Assembly: GCA_044224905.1 (NCBI GenBank)
Contig: JBGAJN010000004.1
Span: 124,001-188,000 of the forward strand
Source of the DNA: JBGAJN01 sp044224905
Lineage (GTDB): Bacteria > Verrucomicrobiota > Verrucomicrobiia > Limisphaerales > JBGAJN01
Length of the DNA stretch: 64,000 nucleotides
Reading direction: 5' to 3'
The notes under the pieces are model-generated. The model searched no databases. It saw nothing but the letters and a program-made list of their open reading frames with translations, and had not been told where the DNA came from. A program made the position numbers and the translations under genes. Within the stretch, counting starts at the first letter, position 1; each line of letters begins with the position of its first letter. Positions 28,200-36,942 of this stretch are shown here, piece by piece.

Positions 28200-29108
28200 A
28201 TGCCCATCCATCTGCCTCCCCTTTCGCGCCGTCAGTTTCTGAATCGCTCGCTGCTGGCCACCGCCGGCGTTGCCTTGAGCCGTAACGTTTTTGCGGCGAA
28301 CAAGCCCGCTGATCCGCACTCGTGGGCGCTGCTTTCCGACCCGCACGTCGACGCGAATCCAGCCCTGATCGCGCGCGGCGTGAACATGGCGGACAATCTC
28401 ACCAAGGTGGCCAGCGAACTCGTCGCCCTGCCCGCTCGGCCGGCCAACGTATTGATCAACGGCGATTGTGCTTATTTGAAAGGCGAGCCGGGCGATTACG
28501 AAACGTTCGCCTCGCTAATCAAACCGATCCGCGCCGCACAGATGCCCATCCACCTCACGCTCGGCAATCACGACGACCGCGAGCATTTCTGGTCGGGCCT
28601 GAGCGAAGCCGGCGACGCGAAGCGTCCTGTCACCGATCGCCACGTAGCGCTCGTCAAATCGGAGCGCGCGAACTGGCTGCTGCTCGACTCGCTCGACAAA
28701 GTCAACGTCACGCCCGGCATTCTCGGCGAAGCTCAACTCGCGTGGCTCGGCAAAACCCTCGACGCGAACGCGGACAAGCCTGCGATCGTTTGCGCGCATC
28801 ACAATCCGCAGGCTCCTGACGTCAAAGGCGCGTTGCTCGACTGGGATAAACTGATCGCCCTCCTCGCTCCGCGCACGCAGGTGAAGGCGTTCGTGTTCGG
28901 GCATACGCACAATTGGAGCGTGACGACGCATACCAGCGGCATTCACCTCATCAATCTTCCGCCCATCGCCTACGTTTTCAAAACCGGCAAACCCAACGGC
29001 TGGGTCCACGCCTCGCTTCGCGCCAACGGAATGCAATTGAAGTTGAACTGCCTTGACCGCGCGCAGGCCGAACACGGCGAGACGAAGGAATTGAAATGGC
29101 GCGCGTGA
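28200..29108 (+). CDS. Tat-exported metallophosphoesterase
   Basis: The 302-residue product begins with a Tat-type signal, L-S-R-R-Q-F-L-N-R-S followed by a hydrophobic segment ending V-F-A-A-N. The calcineurin-like metal motifs follow in order: L-S-D-P-H-V-D, N-G-D-C-A-Y, L-G-N-H-D-D-R, A-H-H-N and F-G-H-T-H-N. This fits an exported phosphomonoesterase or phosphodiesterase acting on cell-surface or environmental organophosphates. Substrate is unknown. The next gene, a BON-domain protein, starts 24 bases after its stop and may be co-transcribed. Confidence 0.88.
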   Translation: MPIHLPPLSRRQFLNRSLLATAGVALSRNVFAANKPADPHSWALLSDPHVDANPALIARGVNMADNLTKVASELVALPARPANVLINGDCAYLKGEPGDYETFASLIKPIRAAQMPIHLTLGNHDDREHFWSGLSEAGDAKRPVTDRHVALVKSERANWLLLDSLDKVNVTPGILGEAQLAWLGKTLDANADKPAIVCAHHNPQAPDVKGALLDWDKLIALLAPRTQVKAFVFGHTHNWSVTTHTSGIHLINLPPIAYVFKTGKPNGWVHASLRANGMQLKLNCLDRAQAEHGETKELKWRA

Positions 29109-29131
29109 AACTTTGCACCTAGAGTCGCGCT

Positions 29132-29605
29132 ATGCGGCACCTCATCATTCTCCTGATCGGCATTGTCCTTGGCGCGGGCGGTTACTGGTATGTGACCGAA
29201 GGCCGCAAAGACTCACGCATCCGCGAGGCCGAGTCCGATCTCGCGCGTGGCGTTGGTCGCGTCGGCGAAGTCATTAAGGAAAAGGTCGGCGAAATTCGCG
29301 TCGAGGACGTAAAAGATGAACTTGCGCGCACCGGCCGCGTCGTCCGCCAAAAAGCGCAGCAAGCCGGCGCCGTCGTGTCCGACGCCACCGCCGACGTCCG
29401 CGTTACGAGCGTGATCAAAGCGAAGTACCTCTCCGATCGCGAACTCTCAGGACAAGATTTAAAGGTCAGCACCAAGGACGGTCGCGTGACTTTGTCCGGC
29501 GCTGCGGACACTCACATCAACATCGTGAAAGCCATCCAACTCGCCATGGATACCGACGGAGTTCGCGAAGTGAGTTCGGAAATTCAAATCCGCAAGGCGC
29601 GCTGA
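29132..29605 (+). CDS. BON-domain protein with N-terminal membrane anchor
   Basis: A 157-residue protein. Residues ~3-20 (L-I-I-L-L-I-G-I-V-L-G-A-G-G-Y) form a membrane anchor or uncleaved signal. A charged helical stretch follows, and residues ~88-155 form a BON domain with the typical V-T-L-S-G-A-A-D-T core and final strand V-S-S-E-I-Q-I. BON proteins are periplasmic and bind lipids or attach to the envelope under stress. Nothing in the context defines the role more closely. It is the last gene before a 580-base gap. Confidence 0.75.
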   Translation: MRHLIILLIGIVLGAGGYWYVTEGRKDSRIREAESDLARGVGRVGEVIKEKVGEIRVEDVKDELARTGRVVRQKAQQAGAVVSDATADVRVTSVIKAKYLSDRELSGQDLKVSTKDGRVTLSGAADTHINIVKAIQLAMDTDGVREVSSEIQIRKAR

Positions 29606-30184
29606 CCGCCCTGCCATCGCATTCGCGCCGACCGGAGTAGTCGTCGGCGGCAATCTGCACTCGCCCCCGCCCTCGAGGATCGCGCCGCCACAATAGCTAT
29701 TCCGGTCGCGGCAGCCGCTGCGGCATCCCATTTGCCACTGCAACACGGACCACGCACTTACCCCTTCTGTCTCCAGTCGGTTTCACTCTGGCCTCCCGTC
29801 TGCAGCTTCAGCGCCCATCGTTGGACTACATGACCTTGAGGTTTTGTCCTACAAGGAGTTCAGACAAACTCCCTCTCTTCGGGTTATCTAGCGAGCCGAT
29901 GTTACTTCACGAAACAAATGAAGTACGGGGATCAATACGTTTTGGGAACGGGCTTTTGCCGCAGGTTGAGCGGCGTAACGGGAAGCGTCATCTTCTCGCT
30001 GCTGGGTGTAAACGTTGATCCCTCTGTTCCGCGCTTCCCAGCGGTGTATCGCAGCCGGAATTCTTACGCCGCCTTTTCCGCCCAGTGCCTCGCCGTCACC
30101 GAAGATGGTGCTCGAAACCAACTTTCCTCCGGACACGAAACACTCCTCCAACGATACAAAGTTAGTACTGCGGGAATATAAACT
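29606..30184. other. Long intergenic region upstream of the chemosensory cluster
   Basis: This 579-base stretch has no convincing gene. Short frames exist (for example 29918-30181, 87 codons, opening M-K-Y-G-D-Q-Y), but they show no family resemblance and lack a good ribosome binding site. It should contain the promoter and any leader of the chemosensory operon. No known riboswitch core (c-di-GMP-I, TPP, cobalamin) could be recognised by eye, and no sigma-28 type promoter was found. Confidence 0.5.
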
Positions 30185-31927
30185 ATGAAACTAGGAACAA
30201 AAATCACCATCGCCGCCGTCGGGGCCGTTGCCATCAGCGTAGTTGTAGGCCTGATCGTACAACGCAACGTCATTCGCAAGCAGGGTATTGATCAAACGCG
30301 CAACACGATGCGGGCCGCGGTGTTGGCCGCCGAAAACGTGCGCGAGAGCATGGGCAACCTGAACAAGCAAGGCGCCTTTGACGCCGCCAAGTTGCTGGCG
30401 ATCTACAAGCAGAACGGAGATCTGCGCAACTCCACTATTTATCAGACGATTCCGGTTGTCGCCGCGTGGAAAGCGATCGAGCAAGTGGCGCAAAAGGAAG
30501 GTTACGAATTTCGGGTGCCGAAACACCAGGCGCGCAATCCAAAAAACACGCCCACTCCCGAAGAGGAAGAAATTCTCAAGTTCCTCGAAGATGGAAAGAC
30601 CGAGGAGTTTTTCAAAGTGAACTCCGCTAAGAATGAAATCGTCTTCGCGCGGCCCATCACGTTGTCGGCCGATTGCCTGGCGTGTCACGGCGACCCAAAA
30701 AACAGCGCCAGCGGCGACGGGAAAGACATCGTGGGCTTTACGATGGAAGGCTGGAAAGCCGGCGAAGTGCACGGCGCATTTGTCTTAAAGTCCAAACTCG
30801 ACCGCGTGGACAAGTCGGTTCAGGCCGGCGTCACATCGACATTGATCTGGCTCGTGCCGATTTCGGCGTTGATCGCCGTGGCGTTCTTTTTCCTGAACCG
30901 CCAAATCATTGTGCGGCCCTTGAACGCCCTCGCCGAGTCACTTGCTTCGGGCGCAGACCAGACCGCCGCCGCATCGGGAGAAGTTGCTGCCGCCAGCCAG
31001 CAGTTGGCCGAAGGCGCGAGCGAACAAGCTGCGTCGTTGGAAGAAACCAGCGCTTCGCTGGAAGAAATGACCAGCATGGTCAAACGGAACGCCGAGGCCG
31101 CCAACAAGGCCAAAACCATTGCCAACGAGACTCGTAATGCCGCCGATACTGGCGCCGCGGACATGGCGGAAATGAAAACCGCCATGAACGAAATCAAAAC
31201 TTCCAGCGCCGAAGTTGCGAAGATCGTGAAGGACATCGATGAGATTGCATTCCAAACGAACATTCTCGCACTCAACGCGGCCGTTGAAGCGGCACGCGCT
31301 GGCGAGGCCGGCATGGGCTTCGCAGTCGTGGCCGACGAGGTTCGCAACCTGGCGCAACGCAGCGCCAAGAGCGCAAAAGAAACTGCCGCCAAGATCGAAG
31401 ACGCCATCACTAAGAGCGAACGCGGTGTGCAGATCAGCAACAAAGTTGCGGCGAGCTTTGAACAAATCGCCGGCAAAACGCGCGCCGTAGACCAATACGT
31501 CGCGGAAATCGCCAGCGCCTCCAATGAGCAAGCGCAGGGCGTGCAGCAAGTCAACACCGCGGTCGCACAGATGGACAAAGTGACCCAGAGCAACGCCGCG
31601 AGTGCCGAAGAGAGCGCCAGCGCTTCGGAAGAACTCAGCAGCCAGGCCAAGTCCGTCAAGGAATCCGTCCGCGCACTCCAACACCTCGTTGGCGGCGTTA
31701 ATGTCGACACGGATTCCCACTCGCCCCAGCAACGAGATTCCGCGCCTCATTACGCAAAGGCGTCGTCCACCCCTCCGAAGAAAGCGCCGATCTTTTCGAC
31801 TCCTCACGCAAATGGGAACGGCAATGGCAACGGCCACGCCATGCGGAAAGAATTGGTGGGCGCCGCAGCACCGCACAACGGATCGGATATCCCGATGCCC
31901 TCCGACGACGATTTCAAAAGCTTCTGA
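30185..31927 (+). CDS. Methyl-accepting chemotaxis protein with c-type haem (Tll0287-like) sensor domain
   Basis: A 580-residue receptor. TM1 spans ~8-26, the periplasmic domain ~27-215, and TM2 ~218-238. The sensor contains C164-L-A-C167-H168, a c-type haem site, within a domain resembling DUF3365/Tll0287. The signalling domain (~250-515) has the conserved tip D-E-I-A-F-Q-T-N-I-L-A-L-N. After TM2 only a short R-P-L-N-A-L-A-E-S-L segment precedes the signalling helices, so no full HAMP domain is present. The C-terminus has a Gly/Asn-rich linker and ends D-F-K-S-F, fitting the CheR-tether pattern x-aromatic-x-x-aromatic. It is likely to sense redox state or a diatomic gas in the periplasm. First gene of the cluster, 42 bases before cheW. 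Confidence 0.88.
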   Translation: MKLGTKITIAAVGAVAISVVVGLIVQRNVIRKQGIDQTRNTMRAAVLAAENVRESMGNLNKQGAFDAAKLLAIYKQNGDLRNSTIYQTIPVVAAWKAIEQVAQKEGYEFRVPKHQARNPKNTPTPEEEEILKFLEDGKTEEFFKVNSAKNEIVFARPITLSADCLACHGDPKNSASGDGKDIVGFTMEGWKAGEVHGAFVLKSKLDRVDKSVQAGVTSTLIWLVPISALIAVAFFFLNRQIIVRPLNALAESLASGADQTAAASGEVAAASQQLAEGASEQAASLEETSASLEEMTSMVKRNAEAANKAKTIANETRNAADTGAADMAEMKTAMNEIKTSSAEVAKIVKDIDEIAFQTNILALNAAVEAARAGEAGMGFAVVADEVRNLAQRSAKSAKETAAKIEDAITKSERGVQISNKVAASFEQIAGKTRAVDQYVAEIASASNEQAQGVQQVNTAVAQMDKVTQSNAASAEESASASEELSSQAKSVKESVRALQHLVGGVNVDTDSHSPQQRDSAPHYAKASSTPPKKAPIFSTPHANGNGNGNGHAMRKELVGAAAPHNGSDIPMPSDDDFKSF

Positions 31928-31969
31928 TCCGGCCTCGCAAACGCACTTCGAACAACCAAAAGACAGACT

Positions 31970-32494
31970 ATGAAAACAGCGACCATCGAAACTCCCACGA
32001 CCAACTTGGCCGACACGCTGGCGGGTAAGTATCTCACGTTCCGCCTTGGAGCCGAATTCTACGGAGTTCCCGTGTTGAAGGTGCGCGAGATCATCCGACT
32101 CACCCCGATCACGGCGGTACCGAAAATGCCCGATTACATCAAGGGCGTGATCAATCTCCGCGGCAAAGTGATCCCCGTCGTGAGCCTGCGAGCCAAGTTT
32201 GGAATGCCCAGTTCGGAATCCACCGAGCGCACCTGCATCGTCGTCGTGCAGGTCGAACTTGCCTCGGGCGGCAAACCGTTCATGGGCCTCATCGTCGATG
32301 CGGTCGAAGAAGTTGCCAATCTCCTCGCTCAGGACATCGAAGAAGCGCCCGACTTCGGCGCCTCGGTCGCCACCGCCTACATTCTCGGCATGGCCAAAAC
32401 GAAGGAAGCAGTGAAAACCCTTTTGGACATTGATCGTGTGCTGGCCGGCGCGGAAGTAGTTGAGAATGTGCCCACCGCTTTGGCCACTGCCTAA
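31970..32494 (+). CDS. cheW: Chemotaxis coupling protein CheW
   Basis: A 174-residue CheW-domain protein covering nearly its whole length. Y-L-T-F-R-L-G-A-E-F-Y-G-V-P-V-L-K-V-R-E-I opens the fold, and G-V-I-N-L-R-G-K-V-I-P-V-V-S-L is the classic core that contacts receptor and CheA. CheW bridges receptor tips and the CheA P5 domain in cytosolic arrays. The ~15-residue N-terminal extension and the C-terminal tail show nothing else. It is the only stand-alone CheW in the cluster, so it probably serves all four receptors. Confidence 0.93.
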   Translation: MKTATIETPTTNLADTLAGKYLTFRLGAEFYGVPVLKVREIIRLTPITAVPKMPDYIKGVINLRGKVIPVVSLRAKFGMPSSESTERTCIVVVQVELASGGKPFMGLIVDAVEEVANLLAQDIEEAPDFGASVATAYILGMAKTKEAVKTLLDIDRVLAGAEVVENVPTALATA

Positions 32495-32530
32495 AACCCA
32501 CCTGTAAGTCCCACCATACACCTTTTCGAT

Positions 32531-33331
32531 ATGAAACATCGCATCACCAAAACTCGGATTGCTTTCGCAGTTCTCGCGGCCCTCGCGGCAATCATTTGCT
32601 CCGAGCTCCCACAAGCACGGTCCGAAGATGACAAAGCAGCTCACTCTCCGGCACACGCCGCACCAACAACCGTCGTCGCAGCAACGACGCCGAAAGCCAC
32701 AGCTTCGACTCACGCGAACACAGCGCACGCCGCCGCGTCTGCACATTCGCCAGCGGTCAGCGCGGAGGAAGCGTTACAAAAGTTGATCGATGGCAACGCA
32801 CGATACGTCGCTGGCAAAGCCACGCACCCCGACCAAAGCAACGAGCGGCGTGTCGAGTTGGCAAAAGGACAGGCCCCCTTCGCCATCGTGCTGACCTGTT
32901 CCGATTCACGCGTCGCGCCCGAACTCTTCTTTGATCAGGGATTGGGCGATCTGTTCGTAATTCGCAACGCGGGCAACGTGCTGGATGATCACGTGATCGG
33001 CAGCATGGAATACGCGGTCGAGCACTTGCACGTGTCGCTGATCATTGTGGTGGGACATGAGAAATGCGGCGCGGTTTCCGCCGCGGTCGCAGGTGGAGAA
33101 GCTCCTGGCCATATTCGCAGCGTCGTCGAGTCGATCACCCCGGCCGTGGAAAAAGCCAAGGGACTGCAGGGAGACAAAGTCGACAACACCGTCCGGGCAA
33201 ATGCTCAGAACGCCAAAGAAATCCTTACCCACGTCGAGCCCATTATCAAAGAGGCCACTCACGGTGGCAAACTCAAGATCGTCGCCGCCCGATACGACCT
33301 CGCTTCCGGCAAAATCGAAATCCTCAAGTAA
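32531..33331 (+). CDS. Exported beta-class carbonic anhydrase
   Basis: A 266-residue protein. Residues 1-32 form a signal peptide (basic K-H-R-I-T-K-T-R, then I-A-F-A-V-L-A-A-L-A-A). A ~45-residue Ala/His/Thr-rich linker precedes the enzyme domain. Zinc ligands C123, H176 and C179 (T-C-S-D-S-R and G-H-E-K-C-G-A-V) and the D125-R127 dyad of beta-carbonic anhydrases are all present, so it should interconvert CO2 and bicarbonate in the periplasm. It lies inside the chemosensory operon, 36 bases after cheW and 33 before the next receptor gene. The placement is unusual and suggests a role in generating or buffering the sensed signal, which is inference. Confidence 0.9.
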   Translation: MKHRITKTRIAFAVLAALAAIICSELPQARSEDDKAAHSPAHAAPTTVVAATTPKATASTHANTAHAAASAHSPAVSAEEALQKLIDGNARYVAGKATHPDQSNERRVELAKGQAPFAIVLTCSDSRVAPELFFDQGLGDLFVIRNAGNVLDDHVIGSMEYAVEHLHVSLIIVVGHEKCGAVSAAVAGGEAPGHIRSVVESITPAVEKAKGLQGDKVDNTVRANAQNAKEILTHVEPIIKEATHGGKLKIVAARYDLASGKIEILK

Positions 33332-33364
33332 CCCAACCACCACAGCACACTTCGAAAAAACCTT

Positions 33365-35275
33365 ATGAACAGCATGACTCTCGGAAAAAAAATCGCGCTC
33401 GGCTTCGCCGCGCTCATTCTCATCGCCGGCATTTTAGGCGGCATGGCGGTCTTCAACATGAAGGCCGTGCAAGCCCTCGCTCAGAAGCTTGCCAAACAAT
33501 ACGTGCCCGAATCGCAGATCGCCGGCGACCTTCAAACCGCGATCTCGCAAGCCCAGATCGGCGTTCGCAGCTACGGCTTCACGGCGGAACGAGCCTACTT
33601 GGAAGACGCCCGAAAGGGAATGGAAGCGGCCCACAAACATCAGCAGGCCGCGCACAAACTCGCGGATGAACATCCCGAACTCGTCAAACTGAGCGAACAC
33701 CTCAAGGAGTTGGACCCGACACTCAACAGTTTTGAAGATTTTATCGGCCAGACTGAGGCGAAGAACAAGGACCTGACGGCGACGCGCGAAAAACTGAACA
33801 AAGCCGCCGCAGATTTTATCGCCAACACCGGAAAGTTGATTGACTCGCAGGAAGCTAAACTCGAAAAGGAAATCAAAGCCTTCACGGAAGCGCCCAAGCT
33901 TATCGAGCGTGCCCGCAAATTGATGCTGGCCAATGAAATTCGCGGAGATGGCAACGCCGCCCGGGTAGCGGTTTTCAAATCGCAAGCGTTGCGCGATCCG
34001 AAATTGATCGAGGAGGGACTTAAGCACTTCGAATCGATGGACAAGAACTTCGAAGCTCTTTCGGCAATGCTGACGGCGCAGGAAGACATCGCCGAGTTAA
34101 ATCAGGTCAAGGCCGGAGCCCATTCCTATCGGGATGCGATGAAAGAGATCATGGCAGACAACCTTCAGCTGGCCGACCTTTCAAAAAGGCGGATGGAGGT
34201 TGCCGCACGTCTGGTAACGCTCGCGACGGAAACTTCCGCAGCCGGGATGAAACGCACGGTGGAAGCAGCTGACACTTCCACTCAGAAACTCGCGTCCGCA
34301 TCTTGGATCATGATCGTCGGGCTGATCGTCGCCCTCGCGTTGGGAACGGCCGTGGCCTACTTCATTATTTGGAGCACCAACAAAACGCTCACCACCATCG
34401 CCACCACTCTCGGTGACGGTGCCAACCAAGTCGCCGCCGCCGCTGGTCAGGTCTCTTCTGCCAGCCAATCGTTGGCAGAAGGCGCCAGCGAACAGGCCGC
34501 GTCACTCGAAGAAACGAGCGCCTCCCTTGAAGAGATGACCAGCATGACGAAGCGCAACGCCGAAAACGCACAGAACGCCAAGCAAACAGCCGTTCAAACT
34601 CGTCGTTCCGCCGACACGGGCGCCGACCAAATGAAAACCTTGCTGACCTCAATGGAATCGATCAAAGCCGCCAGCGAAGAGATCACCAAAATTCTGAAGA
34701 ACATCGACGAGATTGCTTTCCAGACCAACATCCTCGCACTTAATGCGGCCGTTGAAGCCGCGCGTGCCGGTGAAGCTGGCGCGGGTTTCGCCGTCGTCGC
34801 CGACGAAGTGCGCAATCTCGCGCAGCGTTGCGCCGCTGCGGCGAAAGAGACCGCGTTGAAGATTGATGATAGCGTGAAGAAGAGCCAGGAAGGCGCGCTC
34901 ATCAGTGCCGATGTGGCCAAGAGTTTCGGCCAGATCCAATCCAACGTGCGTCAGCTTGACGAGTTGGTGGCGGAGATCGCCTCAGCTTCTACCGAGCAGA
35001 GTCAGGGCATCACTCAGGTCAACACCGCCGTGACGCAGATGGACAAGGTTACCCAGGCCAACGCCGCGACCGCCGAGGAAAGCGCCAGCGCCAGCGAAGA
35101 ACTCAACGCCCAAGCGGAGACACTCAAGGAAGCTGTGACCACCTTGCAACAAATGGTCGGCGCGACCAGGCATCAAGCGGTCGTCGAACACAAGCCTCGC
35201 GCCAACGCGCCCGCCAAGGTCTGGACTACCAACATCCCCAAACGTGCCGAGCCCATGGCCGCGCTCGTGAACTGA
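33365..35275 (+). CDS. Methyl-accepting chemotaxis protein with long helical (HBM-like) sensor
   Basis: A 636-residue receptor with TM1 at ~10-30, a ~275-residue all-helical periplasmic domain, and TM2 at ~313-335. The size and repeating charged heptads suggest a helical bimodular (HBM) sensor, a family that binds small organic acids. The signalling domain (~350-610) has the tip D-E-I-A-F-Q-T-N-I-L-A-L-N and repeats G-A-S-E-Q-A-A-S-L-E-E. HAMP is absent or vestigial: TM2 is followed by N-K-T-L-T-T-I-A and directly by signalling helices. A stretch of ~70 residues around the tip is identical in the next two receptors. The C-terminus lacks a tether pentapeptide. Confidence 0.87.
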   Translation: MNSMTLGKKIALGFAALILIAGILGGMAVFNMKAVQALAQKLAKQYVPESQIAGDLQTAISQAQIGVRSYGFTAERAYLEDARKGMEAAHKHQQAAHKLADEHPELVKLSEHLKELDPTLNSFEDFIGQTEAKNKDLTATREKLNKAAADFIANTGKLIDSQEAKLEKEIKAFTEAPKLIERARKLMLANEIRGDGNAARVAVFKSQALRDPKLIEEGLKHFESMDKNFEALSAMLTAQEDIAELNQVKAGAHSYRDAMKEIMADNLQLADLSKRRMEVAARLVTLATETSAAGMKRTVEAADTSTQKLASASWIMIVGLIVALALGTAVAYFIIWSTNKTLTTIATTLGDGANQVAAAAGQVSSASQSLAEGASEQAASLEETSASLEEMTSMTKRNAENAQNAKQTAVQTRRSADTGADQMKTLLTSMESIKAASEEITKILKNIDEIAFQTNILALNAAVEAARAGEAGAGFAVVADEVRNLAQRCAAAAKETALKIDDSVKKSQEGALISADVAKSFGQIQSNVRQLDELVAEIASASTEQSQGITQVNTAVTQMDKVTQANAATAEESASASEELNAQAETLKEAVTTLQQMVGATRHQAVVEHKPRANAPAKVWTTNIPKRAEPMAALVN

Positions 35276-35315
35276 AAGTGGTGCTCACACCAAAGCAATC
35301 GAACACGTCTCCACG

Positions 35316-36887
35316 ATGAAACACTTCACGGTTACCCAAAGACTGCTCTTTGGATTCGGCGCCATCATGGTGATCGCCTTGGCGCTCGGAGGTTTCGTGT
35401 TCACCCAGTTCAGCGCCATCAGCGAAGACTCGACGCTCGTCGCTCAAGATTGCTTGCCGGGTATTGCTCTCGTCGGCCAGATCAACGTGGTGGCCAACGA
35501 CAGCGCGATGTTGCTGGTCAAGGATCTGATGACCCGCAATGAGGACTTGAAAGCGACCTTCGCGAGCCAGATGCAGACAAATTCTCAAAAGATTGCCGGT
35601 CTGGTGCAGCAATACGCGAAGACAGCATCGAGTGAAAACGGGCGCAAGCTCGCCGCAGCATTCGCCGCGGCGACGGATTCCTACACCCAACATCTCGCCG
35701 CGGTCGTGAAGCTAAGCGCCGACGGGAAGGACATGGAGGCGCTGACGTTGAGTAAAAAAGAGGTCGATCCTTATCTCGCGACCGTAGCCGCGCAGCTGGA
35801 CTCCAATCGCGAACAAGGCGCTCTCGCTTCAAAAGAAATTACCACCGTCGTCGCCAGTGCTAGTCGAGGCGTTACGATGGGATTCGGTTCGCTCCTGCTG
35901 GCGGCGTTACTGATTTCATGGGCGATCACCCGCAGCCTCGGCCGCACTCTTGCGACCATCACCAAGACGGTTACGCACGGCACCGAACAGGTCGCCGCAT
36001 CGTCCGGTGAGGTGTCAGCAGCCAGCCAGTCGCTGGCTGAAGGTGCGAGCGAACAAGCAGCGAGCCTGGAGGAGGCAAGCGCATCACTCGAAGAGATGTC
36101 GAGCATGACCAAGCGCAACGCCGAAAATGCGAACAACGCGAAAGCCACCGCGGTTCAAGCGCGCCAATCCGCCGACACCGGCGCCGCGCAAATGAAAACC
36201 TTGCTCGCTTCGATGGAATCGATCAAAGCCGCCAGTGAAGAGATCACCAAGATTCTCAAGAACATCGATGAGATTGCTTTTCAAACGAACATTCTCGCCC
36301 TCAACGCCGCCGTCGAAGCCGCACGCGCAGGTGAAGCTGGGGCTGGATTCGCGGTCGTCGCCGACGAAGTCCGCAATCTCGCACAACGTTGCGCCGCCGC
36401 TGCAAAGGAAACCGCGTTGAAGATTGATGACAGCGTGAAGAAGAGCCAGGAAGGCGCGCTTATCAGCACCGATGTGGCCAAGACGTTCAATGCTATTCAA
36501 ATCGACGTGCGCCAGCTTGATCAGGTCGTCGCCGAGATCGCCTCAGCGTCCGCCGAGCACAGTCAGGGAATTGCGCAGGTCAACGACGCGTTGATTCAAA
36601 TCGACAAAGTCACCCAGACCAACGCCGCCACCGCCGAAGAAAGCGCGGCCGCCAGTTCCGAACTTCACACTCAAGCCGGATTGCTCAAAGACGCGGTGGC
36701 CAGCCTGCAACAACTAGTCGGACTTCACACGGGTTCCCCTGCTCCAGCTCGCGCATCTGTTTCAGAAAGATGCCCCGTCCCGATACTTGTTGCAGCCGGC
36801 AATCGCCTGCGCGGCAGCAACGGCCAACAGCTTCAGCCCAATGGCCACTGTTCGTTCTTCGGCCAGCAGGCCACGGAAAGCAACTAA
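35316..36887 (+). CDS. Methyl-accepting chemotaxis protein with four-helix-bundle-like sensor
   Basis: A 523-residue receptor with TM1 ~10-32 (L-L-F-G-F-G-A-I-M-V-I-A-L-A), a ~155-residue helical periplasmic domain typical in size of 4HB_MCP sensors, and TM2 ~187-207. The signalling domain follows without a full HAMP. A contiguous ~70-residue tip region is identical to the receptors before and after it, so the three arose by tandem duplication with exchange of sensor domains. The ~50-residue tail is rich in Ser, Gly, Gln and Asn, with no recognisable tether. It is 40 bases after the preceding receptor gene. Confidence 0.87.
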   Translation: MKHFTVTQRLLFGFGAIMVIALALGGFVFTQFSAISEDSTLVAQDCLPGIALVGQINVVANDSAMLLVKDLMTRNEDLKATFASQMQTNSQKIAGLVQQYAKTASSENGRKLAAAFAAATDSYTQHLAAVVKLSADGKDMEALTLSKKEVDPYLATVAAQLDSNREQGALASKEITTVVASASRGVTMGFGSLLLAALLISWAITRSLGRTLATITKTVTHGTEQVAASSGEVSAASQSLAEGASEQAASLEEASASLEEMSSMTKRNAENANNAKATAVQARQSADTGAAQMKTLLASMESIKAASEEITKILKNIDEIAFQTNILALNAAVEAARAGEAGAGFAVVADEVRNLAQRCAAAAKETALKIDDSVKKSQEGALISTDVAKTFNAIQIDVRQLDQVVAEIASASAEHSQGIAQVNDALIQIDKVTQTNAATAEESAAASSELHTQAGLLKDAVASLQQLVGLHTGSPAPARASVSERCPVPILVAAGNRLRGSNGQQLQPNGHCSFFGQQATESN

Positions 36888-36942
36888 GGTTTTCACGATC
36901 GCGCAAAACAAACACCTCAATCACGCAATCCAAAACAAAAAA

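Noticed and set aside
29606..30184. c-di-GMP riboswitch before the chemosensory operon
   Set aside because: The conserved core of the c-di-GMP-I class could not be found by eye on the plus strand.
30938..32746. A 602-codon minus-strand open frame
   Set aside because: It is antisense to the first receptor and cheW. The protein is Gly/Arg/Phe-rich shadow sequence with no start signal.
36787..36942. ATG 36787 as start of the fourth receptor
   Set aside because: It would overlap the previous receptor gene by 100 bases and add a non-helical tail before TM1. GTG 36943 gives a normal receptor N-terminus.
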